Source: Pythium myriotylum (Eukaryota; Oomycota; Peronosporomycetes; Pythiales; Pythiaceae). From it: 64,000 nt of DNA. The notes under the pieces are model-generated. The model had not been told where the DNA came from and did not search any database. It saw nothing but the letters and a program-made list of their open reading frames with translations. Below are positions 32,270 through 41,707 of the stretch, piece by piece (position 1 is the stretch's first letter; every line of letters starts with the position of its first letter). The translations under genes and the position numbers were made by a program. The stretch spans positions 148,980 to 212,979 of the forward strand of contig JALJCQ010000034.1 in NCBI GenBank assembly GCA_023091665.1, read 5' to 3'.

Positions 32270-33207
32270 CGCTGTAGAATTCTGTTTCTAAGTCTATTGC
32301 TGAATACATTTTTCAAGCATGAAGATAGAAACAATGATGGAAATGTTCTCCAGTAAATGCGTCCCGGCGGTTGGTAGCTATTTACACAGTTGACCTATGT
32401 AGAACTCTATGTAAAGGGAGAAGGAAAGTAGAGTGCCAAGAAAGGAGTCCCTGTTAGGGAGACTTTGATGTTTGCCCCTACAGGCCAAGAAAGGAGTCCC
32501 TGTTAGGGAGACTTTGATGTTTGCCCCTACAGGCTATAGAATCGCACTACATCGTTGGCAGTCGTAGCATATATTTTTCCCTTTGTATTTCGTATAGTAG
32601 ACATGACAGAAAAGTGAGGGAGTGAATCACGAAAAGAGGGAGGCCACCGTGATGCCAAACACTCGCACGCACACACACCTACTCGCAGTCGTTCTGTGTC
32701 GAGTGAGCCCCCTCCCGAGCGAGTCCGCCCGGCGGCGGCTCCAGAATCGTGGTTCTTCGATGACTCGTGTTCGTTTGGGGAATGACCAGTTGGAGCCCAC
32801 CCCGAGGCTCGCACGCCCATGCATCCCCCCTCCGTTTGAGAATATGCAGGTTCGAAGGGGGGGGGGTGTCGATGAGTGAATAGGTGTGTCCTACCCTATT
32901 CTCTTCTGTGTTTGTGGACACTCCTCCTGGACTTTTGAGAGAATGCCTGGAGTTTTGGCATTCTCTCTACCATTAGCAAGTGTTTATTCACAAAATGTAC
33001 CATGGAAATGAGAAATTCAGAATCCATACCACCGGGGTCTCTTCTGTAGAATGAGATTTGATAATCCTGACTATATACCACTGCGGATACTGAAATTCAC
33101 TTAGTACACGAGTACAAAATGGAAATCAAGAAGGTATGCCACCACGTGAATTATTTCCGTATTGATTGGTTCAGTTGAACAACCATCACATGATGGAGAA
33201 TTTTTAA
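32270..33207. other. intergenic with a 49-bp tandem duplication
   Basis: No gene seen. The 49-bp unit (GCCAAGAAAGGAGTCCCTGT and onward) is present twice in perfect tandem at 32435-32483 and 32484-32532. A G-rich run lies near 32859-32867. Confidence 0.6.
32435..32532. repeat. 49-bp x 2 perfect tandem repeat
   Basis: Two identical adjacent 49-bp units; identical copies suggest a recent duplication. Confidence 0.9.
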
Positions 33208-33690
33208 TTGGAGTTTCACAACAAGACACTACGAGACGACGCCTGGCGGCTCGGAAAAGCATTAAGTATGAGATCTGACACCAGCCGGGCGCAAGGTTTA
33301 CGTCAGAAAAACGCCAAGGCACTTGAATGGATGGAAGCGGTTGCAAAGAGCAAGTGGTCCGCTGCCCACAGCCCATGTCCGCGCTACGGAACGATGACCA
33401 GCAATAACGTCAAGGCGACGAACAGTGTCCTAATGCCAGCTCGTCGTATGGCGCTTTTAGACCGTTTGGTGACCATAGAGCAGTATGTGGGAAAGAGATG
33501 GGTCGAGTTTGTTCGCAATAGCTCATCGTGAGGAACGCTGACCGCTTACGGTCAAGGAAAGTTCGTGGATAAGCCATTAGCCGGATCTCTGGACAAGATC
33601 GAGATCGTCCCGTCGTGCTCGAGGTCGTTCGTTGCAAAGGTTAACAAAGATGGACAGACTCCGATCGAGTACTTACCGACTTTTTTTCTT
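33208..33690 (+). pseudogene. Mutator-like (MULE) transposase, part 1
   Basis: The frame gives KWSAAHSPCPRYGTMTSNNV and LMPARRMALLDRLVTIEQYV, matching the region before the SWIM zinc finger in MULE transposases. It continues past one in-frame TGA (33529-33531) with SRSFVAKVNKDGQTPIEYLP, up to the pogo-like insertion at 33691. The 5' part of the transposase with the DDE core is missing or unrecognisable. The internal stop shows it was already dead or died after insertion. Confidence 0.7.
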
Positions 33691-35389
33691 TATAACGGAC
33701 ACCAATCTGCAACAGCCCTAACCTCTTCCTTCCCAAGGACCTGCAATAAATTACCCGAGAACGAAATAAAACCATCATATATTATCAGTTATCAAATTCT
33801 GACTCTTCGCTGAGTTCACCAATGGCCATGTCAACGTGTTGCAGTTCCTGCAGACGCTCGATGACGTCGCTCGCCGTGACGCTTATGCCAGTCCGAGAGT
33901 AGCCTGTCTGGATGATCTTCGGTGTGACCTTGCCCCATGCGACGCTGACCCACTTGCAGACGTCCTCGTACACTGGAGACTTGACTTTGAAGGGACGGCC
34001 TGGGACGTGGCGGCCGACTTGCTCGCGGAGGAAGCCCACCCACTCCCCCCTGATGTAGTCCTTGAAGGGGCGCATCCAGGCCACGTCTGCTGGTTGGCAG
34101 ACGGACGTGAGTCCTGGCGGCACTGGCATCAAGTGAACGTTAATGGATTTAGCATACTCTTTGGTTTTCTCGGTCCAATGACCAGAGAATTCATCGAGCA
34201 GGAGAAGCACGGGCGTGTCGGCGTCCGCGCGCTCGGCGAAATGCTCGCGAAGAAACTCGCGATGGAGAAACTCGTTCCACCATCCTGTTGGATTGGTGTG
34301 GATTCGTAGTCCATGCCGAACCTCCAACGGCTCCATCCTCTGCCATAAAAAGCGTCCGAAGCCTTGGCGCTCCACAAAGGTTTCGACCATGATGTGGAGC
34401 TCCTTGGCAGCACGGGTCTTGAGCACCACAGTCGGGTTATACTTCTTGCCAGGTGAGTCGGCAAGAAGCATAACCGTACAGCGGGTTTTCTCCTTGCCGC
34501 CACAGCGGACCCACAGAGTCCTTGCTCCTTTGGGGCCCACAGTCTTCTTCGGGAGATATTCGAAAAACACCGCTACAAACAATCAAAATCATTTCTGAGT
34601 TTCCATAAATGTCGATGAAAAGCAACGTCACAACGTACCCGTTTGGTCGGCATTGTGTGCAACTGTGATGCCCAGTTCTTCCATTTTCTGTTGCACTTTC
34701 AGTGCAAATCCAGCGACACGCGCCGCGGCCTCCTCCGGCTTGATCTGCCCTTGGCGCGTTCGCGAGCGCATGGAGAGACGGTGTCGTCGTAGGAAGAGAC
34801 GCAGCCACGTAGACGAGCCCTTGAACGAGGTGACGCCGGCTTCCTCCGCCACCTCCATGGCGTACAGAGTGAGCATGAGGCGTGAGATGGGGACACCTTC
34901 CCCGCGCAGGCGATTCACCCACGCAACGATCTGGAGCTCGAGCTCGCGTGAGAGCTCCGTGCGTACACTACGCGGCCTGTGCTTTTTTTTTGTCTTGCCG
35001 CCGGGCTTCTTACTGGCGGTGAGGATCGCGTCCGCTTGCGCCCTCCACGCGTAGAGCTGCTTCCGTTTCGAGTCGTACTTTACGCCCTTGAGGGCACTGT
35101 AAAAAAAATCCATGGTGACCTGGATATCCCCACATACCTTCCAGTGCGTGAGAACGGCGAGCTTCTCCTCCGTTGAGGTGGCATTGCGCGTCGTCGGGCT
35201 CGGCATGAATGCCAAAAATAGACCAGGTGACACACGAGCAGCGCGTGCTCCAGCCACGTGGATGGCTGGCCGGGAGTTCGAGTCCCGTAAAGTACGGTTG
35301 TCCGGTATCAACGAAAAAGGGTGGTACCAAAAATTCTATTATGCTATTGGCTGGGCATCATCTGTCTGTTACATGTGGTGTCCATTATA
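33691..35389 (-). mobile_element. pogo-like DNA transposon, apparently intact
   Basis: Terminal sequences TATAACGGACACC (33691-33703) and GGTGTCCATTATA (35377-35389) are inverted copies with one mismatch, extending imperfectly inward. Keeping one shared TATA restores the MULE reading frame on both sides, so the insertion site is exact. The single gene inside is intact. It is probably a recent, potentially autonomous insertion. Confidence 0.75.
33785..35206 (-). CDS. pogo-like DDE transposase, two exons
   Basis: Exon 35206-34639 and exon 34572-33785 join across a 66-nt intron (GTACGT to TTGTAG) into exactly 452 codons with stop, giving 451 residues. The N-terminal part is a CENP-B/Tc5-type helix-turn-helix (KLAVLTHWKVCGDIQVTMDF; LQIVAWVNRLRGEGVPIS; RLFLRRHRLSMRSR). 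The catalytic core shows NADQT (first Asp), LLLDEFSGHWT (second Asp) and SVCQPADVAWMRPFKDYIR (third Asp). Pogo-type transposases cut and paste at TA. I start at the ATG at 35206; the frame is open further upstream but that part overlaps the terminal region. All expected parts are intact, unlike the related copy at 56213-57811. Confidence 0.85.
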
Positions 35390-35675
35390 AACAAACAAAG
35401 TCGGTAATCGATATCGACAATCGCGACTCACCATGCTCCTGTGGCTGTTTCCAATTCATGAGGGTCCCGTGCAGCCACATTCTGCGTTGAAGTCACTAAA
35501 CAAGCTGTCGCTGCTGTCGTCATTTTTGATGACTCAAGGACAACTGAGACATACCGCCGGGCCTACGACTCGGAACTAAAAATTGCGCCGTTCGTAATCA
35601 AGGATGAGCTCAAAGCTTTTGAACACCACCAAGCTCCTCCAGTCCCCTAGAATCGTCCAAAGAAGAACAGGGAAC
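35390..35675 (+). pseudogene. Mutator-like transposase, part 2 (SWIM zinc finger)
   Basis: Directly after the pogo-like insertion the frame continues with SVIDIDNRDSPCSCGCFQFM and RVPCSHIL, the CxCx(n)CxH SWIM finger of MULE transposases. A frame change near 35490 and an in-frame TAG near 35648 follow, with VIFDDSRTTETYRRAYDSEL and NRPKKNRE up to the Polinton insertion at 35676. This is the middle third of the same pseudogene. Confidence 0.75.
35670..35675. repeat. target-site duplication of the Polinton, left copy
   Basis: GGGAAC, repeated exactly at 52073-52078. Six-base duplications are characteristic of Maverick/Polinton integration. Confidence 0.9.
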
Positions 35676-35897
35676 AGTAGTATATACTGGAACATTTCGT
35701 GTACGTTTTTTATTCAACGTTTCTCACACAACCCTACAGACCGTTCTATACCCTCTCAGATCAACAAACCTATTCCACACCTCCTTTCCACAAAAGACAA
35801 CCAAACTGACTTGCCTACGTCCTCAATAAAAACAAGCATTTTTGAATCGTTTTCCAACACCAAAAATTCGCGAAGGTTCGGGGCATAGCTGAGAGAC
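35676..35897 (+). repeat. Polinton left terminal inverted repeat
   Basis: 222 bp whose reverse complement matches 51851-52072 with scattered substitutions (about nine in ten positions agree by eye). The match breaks off right after GCTGAGAGAC at both ends. Copies that differ suggest the insertion is not very recent or that the ends diverged before. Confidence 0.9.
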
Positions 35898-36036
35898 GCA
35901 GAAATATCTGGATTAGAGTATTTATTTATTTATTCCATTTTGTTTATATACGTACAAAAAATTTCTATCTTGATATTTCTTTTATAGATATATACGTACG
36001 ATTTTTTAATTTTATCATTTCAAATTTCTCAACCAA

Positions 36037-36044
36037 TATATAAG
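36037..36044 (+). promoter_or_regulatory. TATATAAG promoter element of the polymerase gene
   Basis: TATATAAG ends 6 nt before the ATG at 36051. Similar TATATA elements precede most Polinton genes in this element. Confidence 0.6.
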
Positions 36045-36050
36045 AAAAAA

Positions 36051-37397
36051 ATGCCGAAGTCTTCGGATGCATTCAATCAGCTTCTGAAACTAAAGATTCC
36101 ATTAAAAGCTTGGGGAGACTCTTATCGAGTTAAGATCCGTAATAAAAATGGGCGCGTTGTGTACATCAATAATATTCTCAAGCCATCTAACATCAAATTG
36201 ATTTCGAGATACTATAAAATTAATGAAGATAATATCAAAACCAACTTGTCAAACACACGCATTAGTAAACCAACTTATAAAACATCAAAGACCAAGTTCG
36301 TTGAATCTCATCTTTATGGAAATATCTCTCAACGGTCATTCTTTACTAAACTTGAAAATGTTTTGGCTCATCAAGACAAGGCATTTAAAGTTAATATTCA
36401 ATTAGGATACAAGCTAATCGATGAACGCTTTGAAGAACCATTTGATTACGAGTATCGACCCCAATCCAATACATCTATATTCGATCAACCGATCGCAATT
36501 AACTCTAGGAAAGATATTAGATCGAAGGTTATTGATCATATTAAATCAAAAGATTTCACTACTAAAATCTCTACTCCGAGAAGCGGAGTTAAACTTCAGG
36601 AGATTAACGCTTTTAAGATCATGATCTACTACAGAAATCATTCTCTTGGTGATAGTGAAGTAGTTGTTCCGAAAGCAATAACGGATAATCGACACATTTT
36701 AAACTTTCCTAAAACTGAAAACAAATGCATGTTCCACTGTATTGCATACCATTTTCAAGACGAGCCTAAGAAAGACTATCGACGTATCACAGCCGCAGTA
36801 AAACATCGATTCAAACAGTATTGTGAATTTAAGAAAATTAACTATTCTGTAGATACATATAAAGCATTTAAGCCAATTGATATCTATCAGTTCGATGACC
36901 TTGAGGAGTGTTTCAAAGTTAATATTGATGTGTTTGAAATGGATATAGAAACGTCAGAAGTGTCTAAAATAAGAGCTTCAGACAAAAAATTCGAGACAAC
37001 TATTAACATTATGGATTACAACGGACACGCAATGTATATTACTGATATTGATAAAGCTATGGCCAAATATGTTTGCCCAAAATGTGAAATGGTTTTTGGA
37101 TGTGCTACTAAACTAAAGAATCATAAGAAAAATAAGTGCGAATCCAAAACATTAGAAGCTTTTCCCCCTAAACCAACACTATACCGACCAGCAGACAACA
37201 AAATCAAATCGTTGTATGCCAAATATGGTTTAAAGACTCAAGATTTTTACCTTGACCATTTTATCGTATATGATTTTGAAGCAATCCTTAAACCAACAAG
37301 ATTTGTAAAATCGAAGATTGCTCAAAAACGGCAATTTATGGAACTGGTAACGCAAAATCACCAACCCGTTGTCTTGAACACAAAACAAGGCCAATGA
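36051..37397 (+). CDS. protein-primed DNA polymerase B, N-terminal part
   Basis: 448 codons. Residues ~225-320 match the Polinton pPolB N-terminal region (NKCMFHCIAYHF; then the IDIYQFDDLEECFKVNIDVF stretch); a C2H2 finger (CPKCEMVFGCATKLKNH) is near residue 340; FIVYDFEAIL near residue 407 is exonuclease motif I (Asp-x-Glu). The frame ends in TGA overlapping the ATG of the next frame (ATGA at 37394-37397), while the exonuclease continues there. Polinton PolB is normally one chain of over 1000 residues, so the break is either a frameshift or a real stop-start. The enzyme would replicate the element from a protein primer. Confidence 0.85.
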   Translation: MPKSSDAFNQLLKLKIPLKAWGDSYRVKIRNKNGRVVYINNILKPSNIKLISRYYKINEDNIKTNLSNTRISKPTYKTSKTKFVESHLYGNISQRSFFTKLENVLAHQDKAFKVNIQLGYKLIDERFEEPFDYEYRPQSNTSIFDQPIAINSRKDIRSKVIDHIKSKDFTTKISTPRSGVKLQEINAFKIMIYYRNHSLGDSEVVVPKAITDNRHILNFPKTENKCMFHCIAYHFQDEPKKDYRRITAAVKHRFKQYCEFKKINYSVDTYKAFKPIDIYQFDDLEECFKVNIDVFEMDIETSEVSKIRASDKKFETTINIMDYNGHAMYITDIDKAMAKYVCPKCEMVFGCATKLKNHKKNKCESKTLEAFPPKPTLYRPADNKIKSLYAKYGLKTQDFYLDHFIVYDFEAILKPTRFVKSKIAQKRQFMELVTQNHQPVVLNTKQGQ

Positions 37398-38176
37398 TTT
37401 TAATCGAAAACAAAACAGTTCTAACAAATGAACATCAAGCTGTGAGTGTATCAATCTGCAATAGCTTGACTGGGGAAGTTAGATGTTTTATCAATGAAGA
37501 TCCACATCAGCTAGTATCGGTAATGTTTGAGTACATCAATTCGATCGCTGATAAGATTATTGATTACAACAAAAACAAGTTCCAAATCCTCTACGAGAAG
37601 TTGAACAAACGCTCAGAGAAACTAGATAAGAAGACACTTACCAAAGAGCGTACAGCAATCGACGAATCTGTCAGTCAAGTTCCTCTACTTGGTTTCAATT
37701 CAGGAAAATATGATATCAACTTAATCAAAAAAGAGATTTTTGATGTAATCGGCTGCGATAACCTACGAATGGTAATCAAGAATCCTGGATATATGTGTAT
37801 CGCTACTGATAAGCTGAAAATGCTTGACATTAGCAATTATATTACTGCAGGAACAAGCTATGATACATACCTAAAGACATACTTAGGCAAATGCAAATGT
37901 GAAGATCAGATTCGATGCACTTGTGACTTGTCAAAAGGCAATTTCCCTTACGAATATATCACAACATTTGATAAGCTAAACGAAACTGGATTACCTCCAA
38001 GAGAAGCATTCGACTCGAAGCTGAGAAACACGAAGATCAGTGATGATGATTATGAACGTATGAAGTTTGTTTGGAACCATTATAATATGAAAACCATTAG
38101 CGACTTACTTATTTGGTATAACAACCTTGATGTAGCTCCATTTGTAAAAGCAATCAAGATTCAGCGTGAATTCTAA
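37394..38176 (+). CDS. DNA polymerase B, exonuclease continuation; palm domain missing
   Basis: 260 codons continuing pPol[16 protein letters not shown] is exonuclease motif II and [12 protein letters not shown] motif III. After KAIKIQREF the frame stops at 38176 and integrase sequence begins, so the polymerase palm (DxxSLYP, KxY, DTD) and thumb are absent. About 700 of the usual 1000 or more residues remain. A 10-residue Cys-rich loop ([11 protein letters not shown]) is present. Without the palm no DNA synthesis is possible; any surviving product could act only as an exonuclease. Confidence 0.85.
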   Translation: MILIENKTVLTNEHQAVSVSICNSLTGEVRCFINEDPHQLVSVMFEYINSIADKIIDYNKNKFQILYEKLNKRSEKLDKKTLTKERTAIDESVSQVPLLGFNSGKYDINLIKKEIFDVIGCDNLRMVIKNPGYMCIATDKLKMLDISNYITAGTSYDTYLKTYLGKCKCEDQIRCTCDLSKGNFPYEYITTFDKLNETGLPPREAFDSKLRNTKISDDDYERMKFVWNHYNMKTISDLLIWYNNLDVAPFVKAIKIQREF

Positions 38177-38813
38177 CAATGAACCAGGAGATCATAATAC
38201 CCTTGGTAAAATTGAACGATTCAATCGCACAATAAAACAGAGTCTCATCAAAATAAATCCAAAGAAATTGACTCAGAAGTTGCTTATGGATGTAATTGAA
38301 AACTATAATTTAACCGAGCACAGTGCAATCCACGCAACTCCAAATGAAATGAAAGGTGAGATTATCCAAAATGATCTAAACCATAACCAGCAAGTATTGG
38401 AGCAGGTATCGAGTGAATTCGAAATAGACGATAGCGTTCGATATCGACTTAAACCGAAGACATTTGGAAAGGAATCATCTAAATGGAGCAAAACAGTATA
38501 TAAAGTAATTGGTATAGATGGATATCGGGTAGAAATCAAATCAAAGAACAATCATACACTTTACAAACCAGCAAGCGATTTAAAAGTTGTCCAAGCAGAA
38601 CAAACCCAAGCACCTGTTGAAAAGAATCAAATCTGGGAAGTAGAAAAGCTTTTGGACCACAAGAAGGACGCAAATGGTAAAACTAAGTATCTAGTGAAAT
38701 GGAAAGGATACGCAGACAGTGAAAACACCTGGGAGCCACAAGACAATCTCAGATTGATTAACAAGAACAGGATGTCAAATTTAGAGAAATTATACTTCAA
38801 ATCCAAAAAATAA
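38166..38813 (+). CDS. retroviral-type integrase, C-terminal part with chromodomain
   Basis: 215 codons. [17 protein letters not shown] carries the last catalytic Glu of the DDE core; the zinc-binding HHCC and the first two Asp residues are missing. A C-terminal beta domain ([20 protein letters not shown]) and a chromodomain ([29 protein letters not shown]) follow. Chromodomains target integration to marked chromatin. The frame overlaps the end of the polymerase frame by 11 nt at the deletion joint. The deletion probably removed 2 kb or more: polymerase palm/thumb plus the integrase front. Confidence 0.85.
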   Translation: MNSNNEPGDHNTLGKIERFNRTIKQSLIKINPKKLTQKLLMDVIENYNLTEHSAIHATPNEMKGEIIQNDLNHNQQVLEQVSSEFEIDDSVRYRLKPKTFGKESSKWSKTVYKVIGIDGYRVEIKSKNNHTLYKPASDLKVVQAEQTQAPVEKNQIWEVEKLLDHKKDANGKTKYLVKWKGYADSENTWEPQDNLRLINKNRMSNLEKLYFKSKK

Positions 38814-38820
38814 CATCAAT

Positions 38821-38829
38821 AATATAAAG
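38821..38829 (+). promoter_or_regulatory. AATATAAAG promoter-like element
   Basis: It lies directly against the ATG at 38830, as part of the AT-rich TATA-type elements of this Polinton. Confidence 0.4.
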
Positions 38830-39228
38830 ATGACTTGTAAATTTATTACCAAAAAAGACACGCAATGCACCAGAGAAGCAAAAAAGGGTGATTACTGCAC
38901 TCAGCACCATAACATCATCCAAATAAAAATGTATAAGAAGGAACTATCTATAATCCATAAGAAAAACAGAATACTGTCTGAGGAGAATAAGGAACTGCAA
39001 AAATATAAACATCAGATTAACACGATAAACGAATTTGACCTCATCAAACAGCAATTGATTCAGATTAATCCTTATATGAAGTTTAAGTATCTAATTGTTG
39101 ATAGACGATACCAATCTCGCTTGGAAGAAGTATTCAATGTTCCGTTTGATCAGATCGAAAAAAAATATCGAAAACTTCTATATGAAAGAAATGACTTGTG
39201 TCACCCCTACACTAGTAGATACTGGTGA
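38830..39228 (+). CDS. small zinc-finger plus coiled-coil protein
   Basis: 132 codons. The N-terminus has a C-C-C-H cluster (CKFITKKDTQCTREAKKGDYC then QHH), a type seen in several nucleocytoplasmic large DNA virus proteins. It is followed by a coiled coil (KNRILSEENKELQKYKHQIN) and a small globular end. It sits between the integrase and the convergent pVI/pX-like gene, with 4 bp between the two stops. The function is unknown. Confidence 0.65.
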   Translation: MTCKFITKKDTQCTREAKKGDYCTQHHNIIQIKMYKKELSIIHKKNRILSEENKELQKYKHQINTINEFDLIKQQLIQINPYMKFKYLIVDRRYQSRLEEVFNVPFDQIEKKYRKLLYERNDLCHPYTSRYW

Positions 39229-39232
39229 TTAT

Positions 39233-39766
39233 TCAAAGTCTGAAACTTCCTCCACTCTTGCGCATAGACCGTAGCTTAGCCATCTTTGCTTTCATTTCAG
39301 GCGATCCCTTTTTACAGACGCCAACACCAGTAAGATTTTTTACTTCACCTCGAACAGCATTGACTAATCCTGGCTGTCCTGTATACGCTCCAAGAGCTTG
39401 AGCGCCTTGATCAACAACACCAGATACCAGTGGTTTAACTACAGGCCAAACATTCTCTTTCAACCAAGGCCATGCTTTTTCCTTGATCCAGCTCCATAGC
39501 GACCCACCACTCAATCCAGATCCAGTAAGAGCGTCTCCGTCCATATTTAACGAAGCAGCGATTTCACCTGGTGAAAATACAATTGATACTCCTTTACCAG
39601 CTTGAGCAGCCTTTTTCCATTTTTTTGCGTTTTCTGGATGAAGGGCTAACTTCTTTGAGGAGCCTTTCACCTGAGAAGCAGTGAAAGATACTTTCAACGT
39701 ATTTAGAAACTTCTTTTTTTGAGCATCCGTGAGCTCATCACAACTGACCGAAACGTAAGAGTTCAT
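39233..39766 (-). CDS. pVI/pX-like capsid-associated protein
   Basis: 177 codons. A Trp-rich amphipathic stretch (LWSWIKEKAWPWLKENVWPV) precedes a Gly/Ala region and a basic C-terminal tail (KKGSPEMKAKMAKLRSMR ending GGSFRL). Adenovirus pVI has an amphipathic membrane-lytic helix and pX a basic core tail, and similar short proteins occur in Polintons and virophages. The likely job is a virion-internal protein helping membrane passage. Minus strand, first of the minus-strand structural set. Confidence 0.6.
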   Translation of the reverse strand: MNSYVSVSCDELTDAQKKKFLNTLKVSFTASQVKGSSKKLALHPENAKKWKKAAQAGKGVSIVFSPGEIAASLNMDGDALTGSGLSGGSLWSWIKEKAWPWLKENVWPVVKPLVSGVVDQGAQALGAYTGQPGLVNAVRGEVKNLTGVGVCKKGSPEMKAKMAKLRSMRKSGGSFRL

Positions 39767-39785
39767 ATTTTAAATTCTTGCAAAT

Positions 39786-39795
39786 GCTATATATT
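39786..39795 (-). promoter_or_regulatory. AATATATAGC promoter element
   Basis: On minus, AATATATAGC lies 19 nt before the ATG at 39766. The identical 10 bases precede the minor capsid gene. Confidence 0.6.
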
Positions 39796-39841
39796 CCAGT
39801 AAATAAAGCCTATTAAAAAAAACTAAAATAAATGTAAAAGG

Positions 39842-40123
39842 CTACAACGCAAATGTCTTTGGTTTTTTAGAGCGACGCTCTGAAGCCCTAGGCGCAAGAG
39901 CAAGCTCTTTTGTCGTCAGGCTATTATTTTTCGTGGTGCCCAAGGTTGCTCTCTGGGCTTCTATTATAGCTCGTTGTTGAACACCTGATCCTACAGCTTT
40001 TTTCTCGTGAAGTACAAGGTTGCTTAGAGTTTTCAATAACCTTTCTTGATTAATATGAGCAGCTGATTTAATAGATTTACCTCTAAGATTAGGATATCGC
40101 ACTTTTATAATTTTCGAATTCAT
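39842..40123 (-). CDS. small basic Polinton protein
   Basis: 93 codons, basic, helical (INQERLLKTLSNLVLHEKKA), with a Lys/Arg-rich tail (RASERRSKKPKTF). An AATATAAG element sits against the ATG. It is not recognised; by position and charge it may bind DNA in the virion. Confidence 0.55.
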   Translation of the reverse strand: MNSKIIKVRYPNLRGKSIKSAAHINQERLLKTLSNLVLHEKKAVGSGVQQRAIIEAQRATLGTTKNNSLTTKELALAPRASERRSKKPKTFAL

Positions 40124-40139
40124 CTTATATTAAACAGAA

Positions 40140-41683
40140 TCAAAAAGCTCGTCGAATCAATTTTAATTCTCTTTCCAAACGACGATTATCATTTCCTAAA
40201 CCACGAGCACCTTGAAGTTTATCAAATTCATGTTTTAAAATACTTCGACGTCCTTTAACGCCTGCGACACCAAAACCACTCATGGAGTCAATCGAGAGGG
40301 CTCTTTGAAATCGTTTTGGATTGACTGACTTTAGTGTAATATCCTCCGATACAAGACGGTCACCATATTTATCAACAATGTGGTTTAGAGCTCCAAGCCA
40401 ATTAGCATTTTTATCAACACGACTCTTTATAGACGGACTAATTTCCTTCTGTTTCTTACTCATGATGGCTGCATATTCACCAAGGTAATATGTTTTCTTC
40501 CCAATCTTTGGCCCTTCAAGAAATACCTTCTCATCTGCTAACCAAGGGTTGTCATTGTATAATCTGATAAGAATATCTTTCACTTGATTGTTACCATCTG
40601 AAATAACCTTGTCATTTGGATCCACTGGTTGAATATTGGTATTACTGTTTGCGAACGTATTTGATTCAGGATTTTTGAACATCGGTGATTGTTTGAATGA
40701 GATGTTATTTTGCTTCAAAAATTTGATATACATATCAAGTGTCGATTCCCATGAGACTTGGCTGTTGGATTTTGCTCGATCGCCATCAAAAACTTTTAAT
40801 TCACCATCAAATAGTTTTACTCGAAAACCTCCATTTACTGGAATATACCCACCGTGTTGGTTTCTTCCCTTCTTATATGGGATTGGTAATCTCGTTCCCT
40901 CAGGAAAGGTATTGTTCATCAAAATATCACGAAGCACTTCGTATGCTCCAGACTCAATGTTGAATCCAAACGGATGCGACGAACCAACGGCGGTATCTTC
41001 TGTCTCAATGTCAATAAGATTCAGTATGTAATCATACGTTGCAACCCAATCATAGTTATTTAGTGGTTTGTTTGCTAACTTACCGTTATTTACATTGAAA
41101 AGTTTGTCATCTGTTCCAATATAGACGTTTTTATCTGGAGTTCCAGAATTTAGAATTGGATTGACCTTTCTTTTGATAATAGTTGGGTTGATGGTGTATT
41201 GATCAATTATTTTTCTCGGGCATTCTTTTGAAAGTTGAAATCGGTTGATTCAACTTGAGTTCCAAACTCATATGTACTTCGCGAATCATCAATATCACTT
41301 AATGAATCTTCCTCATCTCCAATGTCCTCTAAATCGTATTGACTGTCCATTGTTGTCATTTCCGGTACTGCCTGCATACCCATTGTCGTCATCGAAGGAG
41401 TTGCTTGTGTTCCAATCGTTGTCATTGTTGGAGCTGCTTGCATCCCCATTGTTGTCATTGATGGAGCTGCTTGTACACCTGCTGAAGTCATTGTTGGAGC
41501 TACTTTCTTTACCAATTGTTGAAGTGTCGAAGTATCTATAGTTTTATCCAGATCGGTAGCCCATTGCGTTAGTTTGTATCGATCATTCTTAATGCGTGCT
41601 AATTGAAGCTCCTCACTGTTCTCTTCAGCGAGTTGCTTCAATTTATTTTTTCGATCGCGGAGAGATTTAAAACTTGGAAACAT
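40140..41683 (-). CDS. minor structural protein, two frames
   Basis: The first frame (41683-41207) has a Lys-rich coiled N-terminus, then five imperfect ~10-residue units of the type APSMTTMGMQ, then an acidic tail. The frame meets TAA just after an A5 run at about 41212. The second frame (down to 40140, 265 codons from its first internal start-like codon) is open upstream to the same spot without any ATG, so both must be one gene of about 510 codons shifted by one base. The C-terminal part has GSGFGVAG-like and basic segments (KGRRSILKHEFDKLQGARG). It lies among capsid genes, so a virion role is likely; the family is not recognised. Confidence 0.6.
41342..41500 (-). repeat. ~30-bp tandem coding repeats
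   Basis: Five imperfect copies encode AP(S/T)MTTxGxQA-type units in the structural protein. The repeat is visible in DNA as GTCATTGWTGGAGCTGCTTG. Confidence 0.75.
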
Positions 41684-41690
41684 TATCGAG

Positions 41691-41700
41691 TCTATATAAT
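41691..41700 (-). promoter_or_regulatory. ATTATATAGA promoter element
   Basis: On minus, it lies 7 nt before the ATG at 41683. Confidence 0.5.
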
Positions 41701-41707
41701 ATTACAA

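Noticed and set aside
35270..35300. GGGAGTTCGAGTCCC looking like a tRNA T-arm
   Set aside because: No matching acceptor stem or anticodon arm upstream; it lies in the upstream region of the pogo-like transposase gene.
41342..41500. Regular ~30-bp repeats, CRISPR-like at first sight
   Set aside because: They are in-frame coding repeats of a structural protein without unique spacers, in a eukaryotic genome.
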